From DASUPK01 sp963815045 (lineage in GTDB: Bacteria > Actinomycetota > Thermoleophilia > Solirubrobacterales > 70-9): 64,000 nt of DNA. This document shows, piece after piece, positions 24,779 to 33,673 of the stretch. The stretch covers positions 286,812-350,811 of the forward strand of contig CAWFET010000004.1 of assembly GCA_963815045.1 (NCBI GenBank), written 5' to 3'. The notes under the pieces were generated by a model that was given only the letters and a program-made list of their open reading frames with translations, had not been told where the DNA came from and made no database searches. The translations under genes and the position numbers were made by a program. Every line of letters begins with the position of its first letter. Within the stretch, counting starts at the first letter, position 1.

Positions 24779-25578
24779 CGCGGCTCTGAGAAGGTCGCCT
24801 CGATGATCGAGAAGACCGCGCCCTGGGGATCGAAGAGGGTGGCGATCCGGCCGGAGGGAACCTCCATCGGCCCGAAGATGAGCCTGCCGCCGGCGCCCTT
24901 CGTCTTCTCGGCCGCTTCGGCGACATTCTCGACCACCAGGTAGACCTGCCAGTGCGACGGGGCGTCGGAGGGCATCTCGCTGCCCATCTCCATCAGTCCG
25001 GCGATGCCCTCGGGCCAGCGCTGCCCCTCGACCTGGAAGGACCAGATGTAGCCGGGGGCGCCCTCGGGATGGGTCGCCAGCCAGCCGAAGACCTTCCCGT
25101 AGAAGTCCTTGGCAGCGTCCAGCTCGCGGGTCAGCAGGTTGTTCCAGTTCCAGGTGCCGGGCTCGTTGACGAGCTGGGCTCCCGGGTGGTTCTGCTGCTG
25201 GACGATCCCGATGAAGGCGCCCTCCGGGTCCCGCAGCATCGCCACGCGGCCTGAGTTGTTCGGCAGATCGGCGGGACCGAAGAAGACCGTGCCGCCCGCT
25301 TCCTTCGTGCTCTCGGCAATCGCGTCGGCATCCTCGACCTTGATGTAGCTGGACCAGGCCGAGTGCCCCTCGTCCGACTGGACCGGACCGATGCCGGCGA
25401 CCATCTTGCCGTCCTTCATGAAGAAGCCGTAGCCGCCGGTCTCCTCGGGGTCGCCAGGGGCGGCCTGGTAGGAGACGCCGAGCAGATCCTCATAGAAGGA
25501 CTTCGCGGCCTCCACATCGGTGGTCGCGAGGTCCACCCAGCTGAACTCCCCGGGTGCGTATTTCGTCCGCTCACTCAT
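24775..25578 (-). CDS. Two-domain VOC (glyoxalase-like) protein
   Basis: 267-aa protein with two vicinal-oxygen-chelate domains. Domain 1 (about 9-127) opens GEFSWVDLATTDVEAAKSFY and ends RVAMLRDPEGAFIGIVQ. Domain 2 (about 140-262) opens NWNNLLTRELDAAKDFYGKV and ends RIATLFDPQGAVFSIIE. These proteins include hydroxylase-like and resistance enzymes as well as non-catalytic members; the substrate is unknown. Its last codon overlaps the convergent Fur gene end by four bases. Confidence 0.9.
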   Translation of the reverse strand: MSERTKYAPGEFSWVDLATTDVEAAKSFYEDLLGVSYQAAPGDPEETGGYGFFMKDGKMVAGIGPVQSDEGHSAWSSYIKVEDADAIAESTKEAGGTVFFGPADLPNNSGRVAMLRDPEGAFIGIVQQQNHPGAQLVNEPGTWNWNNLLTRELDAAKDFYGKVFGWLATHPEGAPGYIWSFQVEGQRWPEGIAGLMEMGSEMPSDAPSHWQVYLVVENVAEAAEKTKGAGGRLIFGPMEVPSGRIATLFDPQGAVFSIIEATFSEPR

Positions 25579-25591
25579 CGTCGCTCTCCTT

Positions 25592-26410
25592 CTATCGCTT
25601 TCTGCGGGCCCCGGCGAGAATGACCCGTGAAACCAGCTCGGGGTCGTCCCACGTCGGGACGTGACCGCAGCCCGGGAGCTCGACCTGCTGCACCCGCTTC
25701 GGGAGCACCTTGTCCGGGAGGGGCCGGTTGCGAACGAGCGTGTCGTGCTCGGCCCACGCCAGGGTGATCGGGGTCTTGATTCCCTTCAGCTCCTCCACGC
25801 GGCCGGCCCGCATCAGGGCGCTCGCCTCCTCGTATGCGGGTGCCGTCACGTAGGCCTTGGCGATCGCCTCGGCCTCGCCGCGGCTGAGACGCTCCGGGTG
25901 GTAGATGAAGCGGCCGAGGGCCTGGCGGCGCCCCCGGGCGGTGGCCATGATCGGCCGCAGCAGCGCGCTCGCGGCCCGGCCGCCGCGACGCGCTCGCGCG
26001 ACGGTCTGGTTCGAGGTCGCCGGTGACCGTTTCCAGAATCCGGCCGGGCAGAGGGCGACCACGGCGCTCGCGCCGCCCTGGCGAGCGCACTCGATCGCGG
26101 TCCAGCCACCGAGCGAGATCCCGGCGACCGCGGGCTTGCCGTCAATCCCCAGCGAGTCGAGGAAGTCGAGTGCCGCGGTCGCGAGGTTGGCCGCACGCGG
26201 CTCGACGCCCTGCGGCAGCTCCGGCGACCCGCCGAACCCCGGGAGGTCGACGGCGACGACCTCGCGCTCGGCCGCCAGCGTGTCCATCACCGGCGACCAC
26301 TGCACCAGCGATCCACCGAGCGAGTGGAGCAACAGCAGCGGCGGCCCCTCCCCCGCTCTCACGAAATTCAGCCGGCCGGAGCGCTGAGGCGCGCGGCGCC
26401 TCGGGCTCAC
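25592..26410 (-). CDS. Alpha/beta hydrolase
   Basis: 272-aa alpha/beta-fold hydrolase of unknown substrate. The oxyanion-hole motif is LLLLHSLGGS, the nucleophile elbow GISLGG has Ser99, the acid lies in AWAEHDTLVRNRPLPD and the catalytic His is in LPGCGHVPTWDDPE. I start at the GTG at 26410, whose GTGA overlaps the stop of the acetyltransferase; a longer open frame upstream is an out-of-frame shadow of that gene. The pair is thus coupled. Confidence 0.88.
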   Translation of the reverse strand: MSPRRRAPQRSGRLNFVRAGEGPPLLLLHSLGGSLVQWSPVMDTLAAEREVVAVDLPGFGGSPELPQGVEPRAANLATAALDFLDSLGIDGKPAVAGISLGGWTAIECARQGGASAVVALCPAGFWKRSPATSNQTVARARRGGRAASALLRPIMATARGRRQALGRFIYHPERLSRGEAEAIAKAYVTAPAYEEASALMRAGRVEELKGIKTPITLAWAEHDTLVRNRPLPDKVLPKRVQQVELPGCGHVPTWDDPELVSRVILAGARRKR

Positions 26411-26895
26411 AGCTCGAGGTCGTACTCGACGTAGGTGTCCGACTCGGCGCCGGTGCGGTTGTAGACCTTCTGGGCCCGGTGGTTGTCGGGCGCGGTGAGC
26501 CATTCCAACGCCGGCATCCCGAGCTCCCGGCAGCGGTCGGCGCAGATCTCGATCAGGGCGTCCGCGATCCCGTCTCCTCGGGCATCGGGATCCACGAAGA
26601 GGTCCTCCAGATAGCCGAGCCGGGCGCCCTTCAGGCTCGACCACTTCCAGTCGAGCGTCGCGACGCCGACCGCCTGGCCCTCCTTGCGGGCGATGAAGAC
26701 GGCGCCCTGGGATGGATCGGTGATCAGGGTCCGCAGCATCTCGACGACGCCCTCCTCCGGAGGCGAGGACTCGTAGAACTCGCAATAGGCCCGCATCAGG
26801 GGCATGAGATCGTCGATCTCATCCTCGCGAGCAGCCCGCACCTCGACGCCCTCGGCGAGCGTACGCGGACCTTCGGCTACGGGTTCCTCCGCCAT
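26407..26895 (-). CDS. GNAT-family N-acetyltransferase
   Basis: 162-aa GNAT acetyltransferase. The acetyl-CoA binding motif A is LGYLEDLFVDPDARGDGIAD followed by ALIEICADRCRELG, and motif B is LEWLTAPDNHRAQKVYNRTG with AESDTYVEYDLEL, the pattern of the diamine acetyltransferase-like branch. The substrate is unknown. It starts with ATG and is coupled through a 4-base overlap to the alpha/beta hydrolase. Confidence 0.9.
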   Translation of the reverse strand: MAEEPVAEGPRTLAEGVEVRAAREDEIDDLMPLMRAYCEFYESSPPEEGVVEMLRTLITDPSQGAVFIARKEGQAVGVATLDWKWSSLKGARLGYLEDLFVDPDARGDGIADALIEICADRCRELGMPALEWLTAPDNHRAQKVYNRTGAESDTYVEYDLEL

Positions 26896-26919
26896 CCGGG
26901 CCGATACTAGGGTTTGGCC

Positions 26920-27483
26920 ATGGTGGGTCGATGGCTGGTGGCTGCGTGCGTGGTGTTTGTGATGGCGGTCGCCGGATGCGGCGGAGGCGATGGCGGCGAC
27001 GGCTCCGCTTCAACGGCGGCGATCAAGGGCACGTCGACGAGGATTCTCGGCCCCTGGACTGGGCAACTCACCCAGTCGGGCCTGCCGCCCTTCCAGGTCG
27101 CGGTCCTGATCTTCGGCGGCGCGGGGAAGGTCGCGTACACGGGGATCGACTGCGCCGGCGATTGGAAGCTGACCGGTGGCGGAGATCCGGGCCCCGGCTA
27201 CGTGTTCACGGAAACCATCAATGAAGGGGCGGGCGGCAACTGCAAGGGCACCGGGACCGTCCATCTCGACCATTTCGCCGCGCACAGGCTTCGGTACCGC
27301 TTCGAGGGCGGCGGCGTGACGAGCCGGGGGATCCTGAGGCCCGCGGGGGATGGCGTCTGGGCGCCAATCTTCCGGGAGGCCGGCGTCTCGGTGGGCAACG
27401 GCGGTTCGGTGCATTGCCCGAAGGATGCTCGGACATGCGCCGCCACCGGCACCGGGACACCCACCACCCAGGCCTCGAAGTAG
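26920..27483 (+). CDS. Secreted lipoprotein, unknown function
   Basis: 187-aa predicted lipoprotein. The signal is LVAACVVFVMAVAGC with lipobox VAGC, followed by a Gly/Asp-rich linker. The mature part is a beta-rich domain with three cysteines and repeated Gly. It has no recognisable family. ATG 26920 is preferred over a TTG two codons earlier. A strong terminator follows. A long plus-strand frame covering its end and the next gene is a shadow. Confidence 0.7.
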   Translation: MVGRWLVAACVVFVMAVAGCGGGDGGDGSASTAAIKGTSTRILGPWTGQLTQSGLPPFQVAVLIFGGAGKVAYTGIDCAGDWKLTGGGDPGPGYVFTETINEGAGGNCKGTGTVHLDHFAAHRLRYRFEGGGVTSRGILRPAGDGVWAPIFREAGVSVGNGGSVHCPKDARTCAATGTGTPTTQASK

Positions 27484-27497
27484 CGAGATTCGCGGGG

Positions 27498-27537
27498 TTG
27501 GCGGGTTTCCGACCCACGGGGGACGGAAACCCGCCAA
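27498..27537 (+). terminator. Rho-independent terminator, 14-bp stem
   Basis: TTGGCGGGTTTCCG (27498-27511) and CGGAAACCCGCCAA (27524-27537) are perfect inverted arms, followed six bases later by TTTTT. It ends the lipoprotein transcript. Confidence 0.9.
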
Positions 27538-27635
27538 TCGGCGCTTTTTCCCCAGCCGCGTTATTTCCCCAGCCGGTGTCCGGAGGATTTCGTGCGTAGG
27601 AAGGCTCGCCCCGGCCCCGAATAGAGAGGGTCGGC

Positions 27636-28727
27636 ATGCCCAAAATCGACTCACCGGCGCGCGCGATCGCGCGCAACGTGCTCGTCGTCGTAGGGGTCTT
27701 CCTGGTCCTCTACGTCATCTACCTGCTGCGCCAGCCCATCAGCTGGCTGATCATCGCCGCCTTTCTGGCCGTCGCCCTGGCCGGACCGGTCAACTTCTTC
27801 CAGCGCTACATGAAGCGGGGGCTCGCGATCGCGCTCGTCTACTTCGGGCTGCTGCTGATCCCCATCGGGCTCGGCGCCGTCCTGGTGCCTCCGATCGTGA
27901 ACCAGGCCTCCGACGTGGCCACCAACGCCCCCCACTACGTGAGCGACGTCGAGAACTACGTCCACAAGAACAAGACACTCAACGACCTCAACAACAAGTT
28001 CGACATCACGCAGAAGCTCTCGGACGAGGCGAACAAGCTCCCGAGCAAGGCGGGGGACGCCGCCGGCGTCCTGCGCGACATCGGCTTCGGACTGGTCAGC
28101 TCGATCTTCGCGGGGCTGTCGATCCTGGTGCTGAGCATCTTCATGGTGGCCGCCGGGCCGAGATGGATCGAGAACTTCGTACGAATGCAGAGACCGGAGC
28201 ACGCCGAGCGCATCGAGCGGACACTCCGGCGAATCGCCAACGCGGTCGGCAACTACGTGGGCGGCGCGCTGCTGCAGGCGACGATCGCGGGGCTTTCGGC
28301 GTTCATCGTGCTGACCATCCTCGGGGTCCCGTTCGCGGGCCCGCTCGCCGTGGTCATCTTCGTCGCCGACCTGATCCCTGTCGTCGGGGCGACCCTGGGC
28401 GCGATCCTGGTCGCGATCGTCACCGCCTTCGTCAACTTCCCGATCGCGCTGATCATCTGGGTGATCTTCGCGGTCGTCTACCAGCAGGTCGAGAACTACC
28501 TGATCCAGCCGCAGATCCAGAAGCGGGCCACAAAGATCGAGGCGTTCGTCGTCCTGGTCGCCGTCCTGTTCGGCAGCACCCTGTTCGGCATCCTCGGCGC
28601 GATCCTCGCGATCCCCGCCGCGGCGTCCATCCAGATCGGCCTGCACGAGTACCGCGAGTACCGGCGCGAGCTCGAGGCCGCCGAGCAGGAGGCGGGCGGC
28701 CCCACCCCGGCGCCCGAGGTCACCTAG
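27636..28727 (+). CDS. AI-2E family transporter
   Basis: 363-aa membrane protein of the AI-2 exporter (TqsA/PerM-like) family. Typical layout: two N-terminal helices (VLVVVGVFLVLYVIYLL and ISWLIIAAFLAVALAGPV), an amphipathic region rich in Asn/Asp (KTLNDLNNKFDIT), then five helices. The signature GVPFAGPLAVVIFVADLIPV and the gating loop GNYVGGALLQATIAG are present. Members export small molecules or act as Na+/H+ antiporters; the substrate here is not established. Confidence 0.92.
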   Translation: MPKIDSPARAIARNVLVVVGVFLVLYVIYLLRQPISWLIIAAFLAVALAGPVNFFQRYMKRGLAIALVYFGLLLIPIGLGAVLVPPIVNQASDVATNAPHYVSDVENYVHKNKTLNDLNNKFDITQKLSDEANKLPSKAGDAAGVLRDIGFGLVSSIFAGLSILVLSIFMVAAGPRWIENFVRMQRPEHAERIERTLRRIANAVGNYVGGALLQATIAGLSAFIVLTILGVPFAGPLAVVIFVADLIPVVGATLGAILVAIVTAFVNFPIALIIWVIFAVVYQQVENYLIQPQIQKRATKIEAFVVLVAVLFGSTLFGILGAILAIPAAASIQIGLHEYREYRRELEAAEQEAGGPTPAPEVT

Positions 28728-28818
28728 GGACGCCTGCGCCGCCAAGCCGCGGAGCGGTTGACGCGGCCGCATCGGCGAGGGAGAATCAGAGTCGCCAACA
28801 GCACGGAAGGAGAGCTAC

Positions 28819-29421
28819 GTGGCCTGGAGCCTGAAGGGGAGTTACTTCGAGACCTGCTCATGCGACCTGATGTGCCCGTGCAACATGTCCTTCGACCACG
28901 GCGCGACCTACGACTACTGCCGGGTCGTCCTCGTCTTCAACATCAAGGAGGGTGAGATCGAGGGCACGGACGTCAGCGGCCTCAGCGTCGCGGCGATCGC
29001 GGACACGCCGAAGGTCATGACCGAAGGCAATTGGAAGCTGGGCATGTTCGTCGATGACCAGGCAAGCGACGAACAAATGGAAAAGCTCACCGCCGTCTTC
29101 GGCGGCCAGAAGGGCGGGCCGATGGAGGCGATCACTCCGCTCGTCGGCGAGATCCTCGGTGCCGAACGAGCGTCCTTCGAGGTCGTCGAGGACGGGCTCC
29201 GCCACAGCGTCAAGATCGGGGACGCTATCGACTTCGAGATCGAGGACATCGTTCCCTTCGGTGTCGAGACCGGGGAGCCGGTGCGGCTCGTCGGCGTGTT
29301 TCACCCCGCTTCGTCGGAGTTCAACGCCGCTGAAGCGAAGCGATCGAAGATCAGCGCCTTCGGCATCGAGTACGAGGGGAAGACGGGGATCTCCACGTCG
29401 GAATTCGCGTGGGCCGCCTGA
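28819..29421 (+). CDS. DUF1326 protein
   Basis: 200-aa soluble protein of the DUF1326 family. The hallmark is a Cys cluster near the N-terminus: YFETCSCDLMCPCNMSF, plus a Cys in YDYCRVVLVF. The family is often encoded next to DUF2182 membrane proteins, and such a gene follows here in convergent orientation. The Cys cluster suggests metal binding. The GTG start follows AAGGAGAG. Confidence 0.88.
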   Translation: MAWSLKGSYFETCSCDLMCPCNMSFDHGATYDYCRVVLVFNIKEGEIEGTDVSGLSVAAIADTPKVMTEGNWKLGMFVDDQASDEQMEKLTAVFGGQKGGPMEAITPLVGEILGAERASFEVVEDGLRHSVKIGDAIDFEIEDIVPFGVETGEPVRLVGVFHPASSEFNAAEAKRSKISAFGIEYEGKTGISTSEFAWAA

Positions 29422-29437
29422 AGGCTTGACCTGAGCG

Positions 29438-30361
29438 CTAGGGCGCCGGCATCCCGTTCTTGGCGCCGTTCATCCCGCCGGGAGTGGGCATCTTCTGATC
29501 GTTCATCGATCCGCCGCTGCTCGAGCCGTCGTGCATGCCCATCGAATCCATCGCCCGAGCCGCCGCGGGTGAGTCCGGCAGGGTGAATCCCGGCACCTTG
29601 TCCGGGACAAAGGCCACCGCGAGCCCCAGCACGAGCAACAGAACGGCAACGGAGCGATTCGCCACCGCCTTCCAGGGCAGAAGCTTCTCGAGGGCGATCA
29701 GAGCGGCGATCAGGACCATCCAACCGATGCTCATCACGCCGAGGGCAAAGAGCGCCGCCATGAGGCCCCAGCAGCAGCCCACGCACCAGCCCCCATGTTC
29801 GATGCCCATCCGCAGCGCGCCGATCCGGCCGGAGCGCCAATGCATGAGCACGAACGTCAGCGGGTTCCGGCAGTGCCGCAGGCAGACGTCCTTGAGCGGG
29901 GTGAGCTGGTAGATCGCCGCAGCGATGATGACCGCGCCGGCCACGTAGGGGCCGGCGCTGTCCCAGGCCAGGAAGCCGAGGTCGAGGGACCGCCCGATCT
30001 CGAAGATCGCGTAGGCCACGAGGCCCACCGCCGCCCAAGTGAGCAGGTAGCCCCCGACGAAGATCGCGGTGGCACCGACCAGGGTCGGCTGGCCCTTCCG
30101 CCGCTTTCCCTCTTCGATGCGCGCGTACATGACCACCATCGGCGCGATCGACGGGAACATCATCGCGGCCATCATCACCACCCAAGCCGTGAGCCAGAAG
30201 CCGAGACCGCCGAGATCCGTACCCGGTCCGGCGTCCATGCCGGCCATCCGGTCCCCGGTCATCGCCCAGGCAATCGCGGCGAGGAGCAGCAAGCCGAAGA
30301 TGAGGCCGAGCTGCACCACGCTCGGCAGAGGGGGCACACGGCGGAGCGTCGCCGACTCCAT
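29438..30361 (-). CDS. DUF2182 metal-binding membrane protein with Met-rich tail
   Basis: 307-aa integral membrane protein of DUF2182 (COG5486, predicted metal-binding). Conserved blocks: WVVMMAAMMFPSIAPMVVMY, YQLTPLKDVCLRHCRNP, and the Cys pair in HGGWCVGCCWGLMAALF. The C-terminal about 40 residues are rich in Met, Gly and His (DSMGMHDGSSSGGSMNDQKM), like copper-binding tails. Together with DUF1326 this points to copper or another soft metal, though the activity is not known. Confidence 0.88.
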   Translation of the reverse strand: MESATLRRVPPLPSVVQLGLIFGLLLLAAIAWAMTGDRMAGMDAGPGTDLGGLGFWLTAWVVMMAAMMFPSIAPMVVMYARIEEGKRRKGQPTLVGATAIFVGGYLLTWAAVGLVAYAIFEIGRSLDLGFLAWDSAGPYVAGAVIIAAAIYQLTPLKDVCLRHCRNPLTFVLMHWRSGRIGALRMGIEHGGWCVGCCWGLMAALFALGVMSIGWMVLIAALIALEKLLPWKAVANRSVAVLLLVLGLAVAFVPDKVPGFTLPDSPAAARAMDSMGMHDGSSSGGSMNDQKMPTPGGMNGAKNGMPAP

Positions 30362-30406
30362 CGGCCTCGACTTTAGCTCGGCAGGGCAGAGCGGGCCGGA
30401 TTCGGC

Positions 30407-30940
30407 CTACGCGGGCGTCTTCCCGGCGAGGGCCTGCGCGGCTGCCTCGTCCGAGATGCTCTCGGCCGCCCGCTTCAGGATGTCCCGCAGCTGGCGCTGA
30501 TCCTTCTCCGAGAGCGACGCGATGGGCGGCGGTGGCTCGGCCATGCGCTTGGTGATCTCGACCCGCGCACGCTCGCCCTCCTTGGTGAGGACGAGAAGCT
30601 TCACGCGACGGTCACCCTCGGCGGGCTCCCGGCGCACGAGGCCGCGCTCCTCGAGGCGGTCGACGATGCCGGTGACGTTCGAGTTGTCGCAGAAGAGGGC
30701 CTGAGCCAGCTCGCTCATCTTGCGCGGCCCCGACGCGAGCATCCTCAGGGCGATCATCTGCTGAGGCGCGAGCTCGAACTCCTGGGCCATCGCGAACAGC
30801 CGGTGCTTGTTGGTCACCATCAGCCAATGCATCAGGCTCCAGGCTTGGCTTCCCGGATCGGTGCGACCCAGCTCTCCGGCGAGCCAGGATTCCGGACCGG
30901 GCCCCTGGTGGCGCATTTCTGAATCCTTCCCCTTGGCCAT
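30407..30940 (-). CDS. MarR-family transcriptional regulator
   Basis: 177-aa winged-helix MarR protein. The DNA-binding helix region is GPRKMSELAQALFCDNSNVT followed by GIVDRLEERGLVRREPAEGD and RRVKLLVLTKEG, the classic wing. The N-terminal Trp/Met-rich helix (WSLMHWLMVTNKHRLF) forms the dimer. It is divergent from a DrrAB-type exporter, and inverted repeats overlap the exporter promoter, so it probably represses it and responds to a drug-like ligand. Confidence 0.92.
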   Translation of the reverse strand: MAKGKDSEMRHQGPGPESWLAGELGRTDPGSQAWSLMHWLMVTNKHRLFAMAQEFELAPQQMIALRMLASGPRKMSELAQALFCDNSNVTGIVDRLEERGLVRREPAEGDRRVKLLVLTKEGERARVEITKRMAEPPPPIASLSEKDQRQLRDILKRAAESISDEAAAQALAGKTPA

Positions 30941-30968
30941 CTTGCTTTGGAGTCTACCTGGAACGTTT

Positions 30969-31009
30969 CATACATACAAGGTTGCAAGGTTCAACTATCT
31001 ATGTATACT
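30969..31009 (+). promoter_or_regulatory. Exporter promoter with overlapping inverted repeats (MarR operator candidate)
   Basis: TTGCAA (30982-30987) and TATACT (31004-31009) with 16-base spacing form a good -35/-10 pair for the ABC operon. GTTG-N7-CAAC (30981-30995) overlaps the -35, and CATACATA (30969-30976) pairs 7 of 8 with TATGTATA (31000-31007). Position between divergent MarR and exporter genes supports an operator. Confidence 0.7.
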
Positions 31010-31049
31010 GCCGTCCTTCGCAATCGACCACACCGGAGGGGGAATCCGG

Positions 31050-32087
31050 ATGCAGAGCAGGAACGGAGTCCAGTCGGAGGCCAACGGCATCGAGGTCAAC
31101 GGCCTGGTACGTGAGTTCAAGGGCAGCGTCCGCGCGGTCGACGGAATCGACCTCGAGGTCAAGCCCGGTGAGATCTACGGCTTCCTCGGCCCGAACGGGG
31201 CCGGCAAGTCCACGACCGTTCACATGCTCACCACCCTCCTCCCGCCCACCGCGGGAAGCGCCCGCGTGGCGGGCTTCGACGTGGTCAAGCAAGGTGCCGA
31301 CGTGCGCGACGCCATCGGCGCCGCACTCCAGGAGGCCGCGCTCGACCCGAACCTGACCGCCCGCGAGCACATGCGCCTCCAGGGCGCCCTGCACGGGATG
31401 CCGAAGGCGGAGCGGACCAAGCGTGGCAACGAGCTGATCGAGCGGGTCGGCCTCGCCGATGCGGCGGACCGCAAGGTCGGCGGCTACTCGGGCGGAATGA
31501 AGAGGCGGCTCGACCTGGCCCTCGCCCTGCTCCACGGCCCGCGCGTCCTCTTCCTCGACGAGCCCACGACCGGCCTCGACATCCAGAGCCGCACCGCGCT
31601 CTGGGACGAGGTCGCGCGTCTCTCCCGAGACGAGGGGATGACCGTCTTCCTGACCACCCAGTACCTCGAGGAGGCTGACCAGCTGGCCGACCACCTCGGG
31701 ATCATCGACAACGGCAAGATCGTGGCGGCCGGGACCACGGACGCGCTCAAGGCCGAGGTCGGCCGCCCCACGGTCGAGGTCGTTCCCTCCGACCACCAGG
31801 AGCGCGACCGCGCGGTCGAGCTGCTGCGGCCGTTCGGCGAGCTGGTCCCCGGAACCCCGCAGGGCGCCGCTGTCAGGCTCGAGTCCGATGGCGGCGAAGA
31901 GCTCGCCAACATCATCCGCGCGTTCGACCAGGCGGGGGTCAGCGTCGCGAATCTCGAGCTCCACGAGGCGAGCCTGAACGACGTCTTCCTCGCCAAGACC
32001 GGGCGCTCCCTCGAGGGCGCCCAGGCCGAGGCCGTGAAGGAGGGCGAGACCGGAGAGCAGCCGGCGCTCGAGGGGTCTCCCGCCTGA
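31050..32087 (+). CDS. DrrA-type ABC transporter ATP-binding protein
   Basis: 345-aa ATPase of the daunorubicin-resistance (DrrA) ABC class. Walker A is GFLGPNGAGKSTT, the signature YSGGMKRRLDLA, Walker B VLFLDEPTTGLD, followed by TTQYLEEADQLAD. The C-terminal DrrA-like domain (about 240-330) ends NDVFLAKTGRSLEG. I start at the ATG at 31050 with GGAGGGGG upstream; earlier codons lie inside the promoter. It couples by a one-base overlap (TGATG) to the first permease. Confidence 0.95.
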   Translation: MQSRNGVQSEANGIEVNGLVREFKGSVRAVDGIDLEVKPGEIYGFLGPNGAGKSTTVHMLTTLLPPTAGSARVAGFDVVKQGADVRDAIGAALQEAALDPNLTAREHMRLQGALHGMPKAERTKRGNELIERVGLADAADRKVGGYSGGMKRRLDLALALLHGPRVLFLDEPTTGLDIQSRTALWDEVARLSRDEGMTVFLTTQYLEEADQLADHLGIIDNGKIVAAGTTDALKAEVGRPTVEVVPSDHQERDRAVELLRPFGELVPGTPQGAAVRLESDGGEELANIIRAFDQAGVSVANLELHEASLNDVFLAKTGRSLEGAQAEAVKEGETGEQPALEGSPA

Positions 32088-32906
32088 TGGAGGCTGCCGC
32101 GATCCCAATCCCGGCGCCGGTCCGCAGGCACCCCTCCATCTGGACGCAGGCACCGGAGCTCGCCCGCCGTTCGATCACGCGCACAATCCGCCAGCCCGGC
32201 CGCGGTGATCCCGGCCACGGTCTTCCCGCTCATCCTGCTGGCGATCAACTCCGTCGGGCTGAAGTCGGCGACCTCCCTCCCGGGCTTCCCGACCAACTCC
32301 TACGTGACCTTCTCCCTGGCCTTCGCCTTCATCCAGGCCGGAGTCTTCGCCGTGATCGGCACCGGCCAGAACCTCGCCGAGGACAACCAGGGCGGCTTCT
32401 TCAACCGGCTCCAGCTCACCCCGATCCACCCCGCGGCATTGGTGGCCGGGCAGCTCGCCGGGACATTGACCCTGGGCCTCTTTCAGGCCGCGACCTACAT
32501 CTCCGTCGGGCTGATCGCCGGCGCCCACATCGAGGCCGGCCTCGCGGGCGCGGTCGTGATGGTCGCGCTGGTGGTCTGCATCTGCCTCGCGTTCGGGAGC
32601 ATCGGCCTCGCCATCGGCATGCGAGTGGACGCGCCGGAGAAGGTCCAGAGCCTCTTCCCGCTGATCTTCGTCTTCCTCTTCATGAGCTCGATGAGCCTCC
32701 CCCGCAACCTGATCCAGACCGACTGGTTCCGCACGGTCGCGACCTACAACCCGGTCAGCTACATGGTCGAGGGGTTGCGCAGCCTGCTGATCACGGGATG
32801 GGACGGCGAGGCGCTGGCGCTCGGCTTCGGCTGCGCGCTCGGCATCCTCGCAATCGGCCTGTACTTCGCCTCCACGGGCCTGAAGGAAAGGATGGCCCGC
32901 ACATGA
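32087..32906 (+). CDS. ABC-2 type permease, first subunit, one-base frameshift near 32199
   Basis: Membrane subunit of the DrrAB-type exporter. The N-terminus reads from ATG 32087 (MEAAAIPIPAPVRRHP through ARRSITRTIRQP). The family-typical continuation IPATVFPLILLAINSVG lies one frame on. An extra G in CAGCCCGGCCGCGG (about 32199) accounts for this; removing it restores one frame of about 270 codons. Later conserved parts are NLAEDNQGGFFNRLQLTPI, the helices, and NPVSYMVEGLRSLL. If the shift is real the subunit is inactive; I think a base-call error is more likely. Confidence 0.8.
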
Positions 32907-33673
32907 GGCGCTACTTCTCGGTTGCCCGTGGTCTCGCCTGGCGCCTGCTGAACAGCCTGGTGACGAACCCGCTGCTCTTCCTCCCGCCGATGCTGATGCC
33001 GCTGTTCTTCTTCACGGCGTTCGCCGGAGGTCTCTCCGCGGTCAGCAACGTGCCCGGGTTCGACTATCCGCCTGGCTACACGTCGTTCATCTTCGCCTTC
33101 GTCCTCTGCCAGAGCGCCGCGTTCGGCGGCGTCTTCAGCGGCTTCTCGATCGCGGCCGACTTCCAGTTCGGCTTCGGGCGCCGGCTGCTGCTGGCGACAC
33201 CTCACCGCAGCGCTCTCGTTCTGGGCTACGGGATCGTCGCGTTGATCCGAGCGGCGATCACGATCACCGTCGTCACGCTGGTCGCGCTGCTCGTCGGCCT
33301 CAACATCGGCGGCAGCGGCCTCGACGTGTTCGGCATGTACGCGCTGGCCGCGATCATCAACGTCACCGGCCTGCTCTTCGCCGCCGGCGTGGCGCTGCGC
33401 TTCCGCAGCCTGCAGGCGACTCCGCTGATGCAGGTGCCGGTCTTCCTGTTCCTCTTCCTCGCCCCCGTCTACGTGCCGCGCCACCTGCTCGGCGGGTGGG
33501 TCCACTCCGTCGCCCCGTTCAACCCGGCGACGCACGTGATGGAGACCGTTCGCGACCTGATCGCGGGAACCGGGACTGACTACCTCGCGACACTCGGAAT
33601 CATCGTCGCCCTGCTGACCCTGGTGACGATCTTCATGTTCCGCGGCCTTCGCCAGGCCGAGGTCGCCGGCTAG
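32903..33673 (+). CDS. ABC-2 type permease, second subunit
   Basis: 256-aa six-helix permease. ATG overlaps the stop of the first permease (ATGA). Blocks: FSVARGLAWRLLNSLVTNPL, LMPLFFFTAFAGGLSAVSNV, SGFSIAADFQFGFGRRLLLA, RHLLGGWVHSVAPFNPATHV and the last helix LLTLVTIFMFRGLRQAEV. With the ATPase and first permease it forms a heteromeric exporter like DrrAB pairs in antibiotic producers. Its stop overlaps the end of the convergent DCC gene. Confidence 0.9.
   Translation: MRRYFSVARGLAWRLLNSLVTNPLLFLPPMLMPLFFFTAFAGGLSAVSNVPGFDYPPGYTSFIFAFVLCQSAAFGGVFSGFSIAADFQFGFGRRLLLATPHRSALVLGYGIVALIRAAITITVVTLVALLVGLNIGGSGLDVFGMYALAAIINVTGLLFAAGVALRFRSLQATPLMQVPVFLFLFLAPVYVPRHLLGGWVHSVAPFNPATHVMETVRDLIAGTGTDYLATLGIIVALLTLVTIFMFRGLRQAEVAG

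Noticed and set aside
25592..26785. 397-aa version of the alpha/beta hydrolase
   Set aside because: The first 125 codons are an out-of-frame reading of the acetyltransferase gene; the real start is the GTG at 26410.
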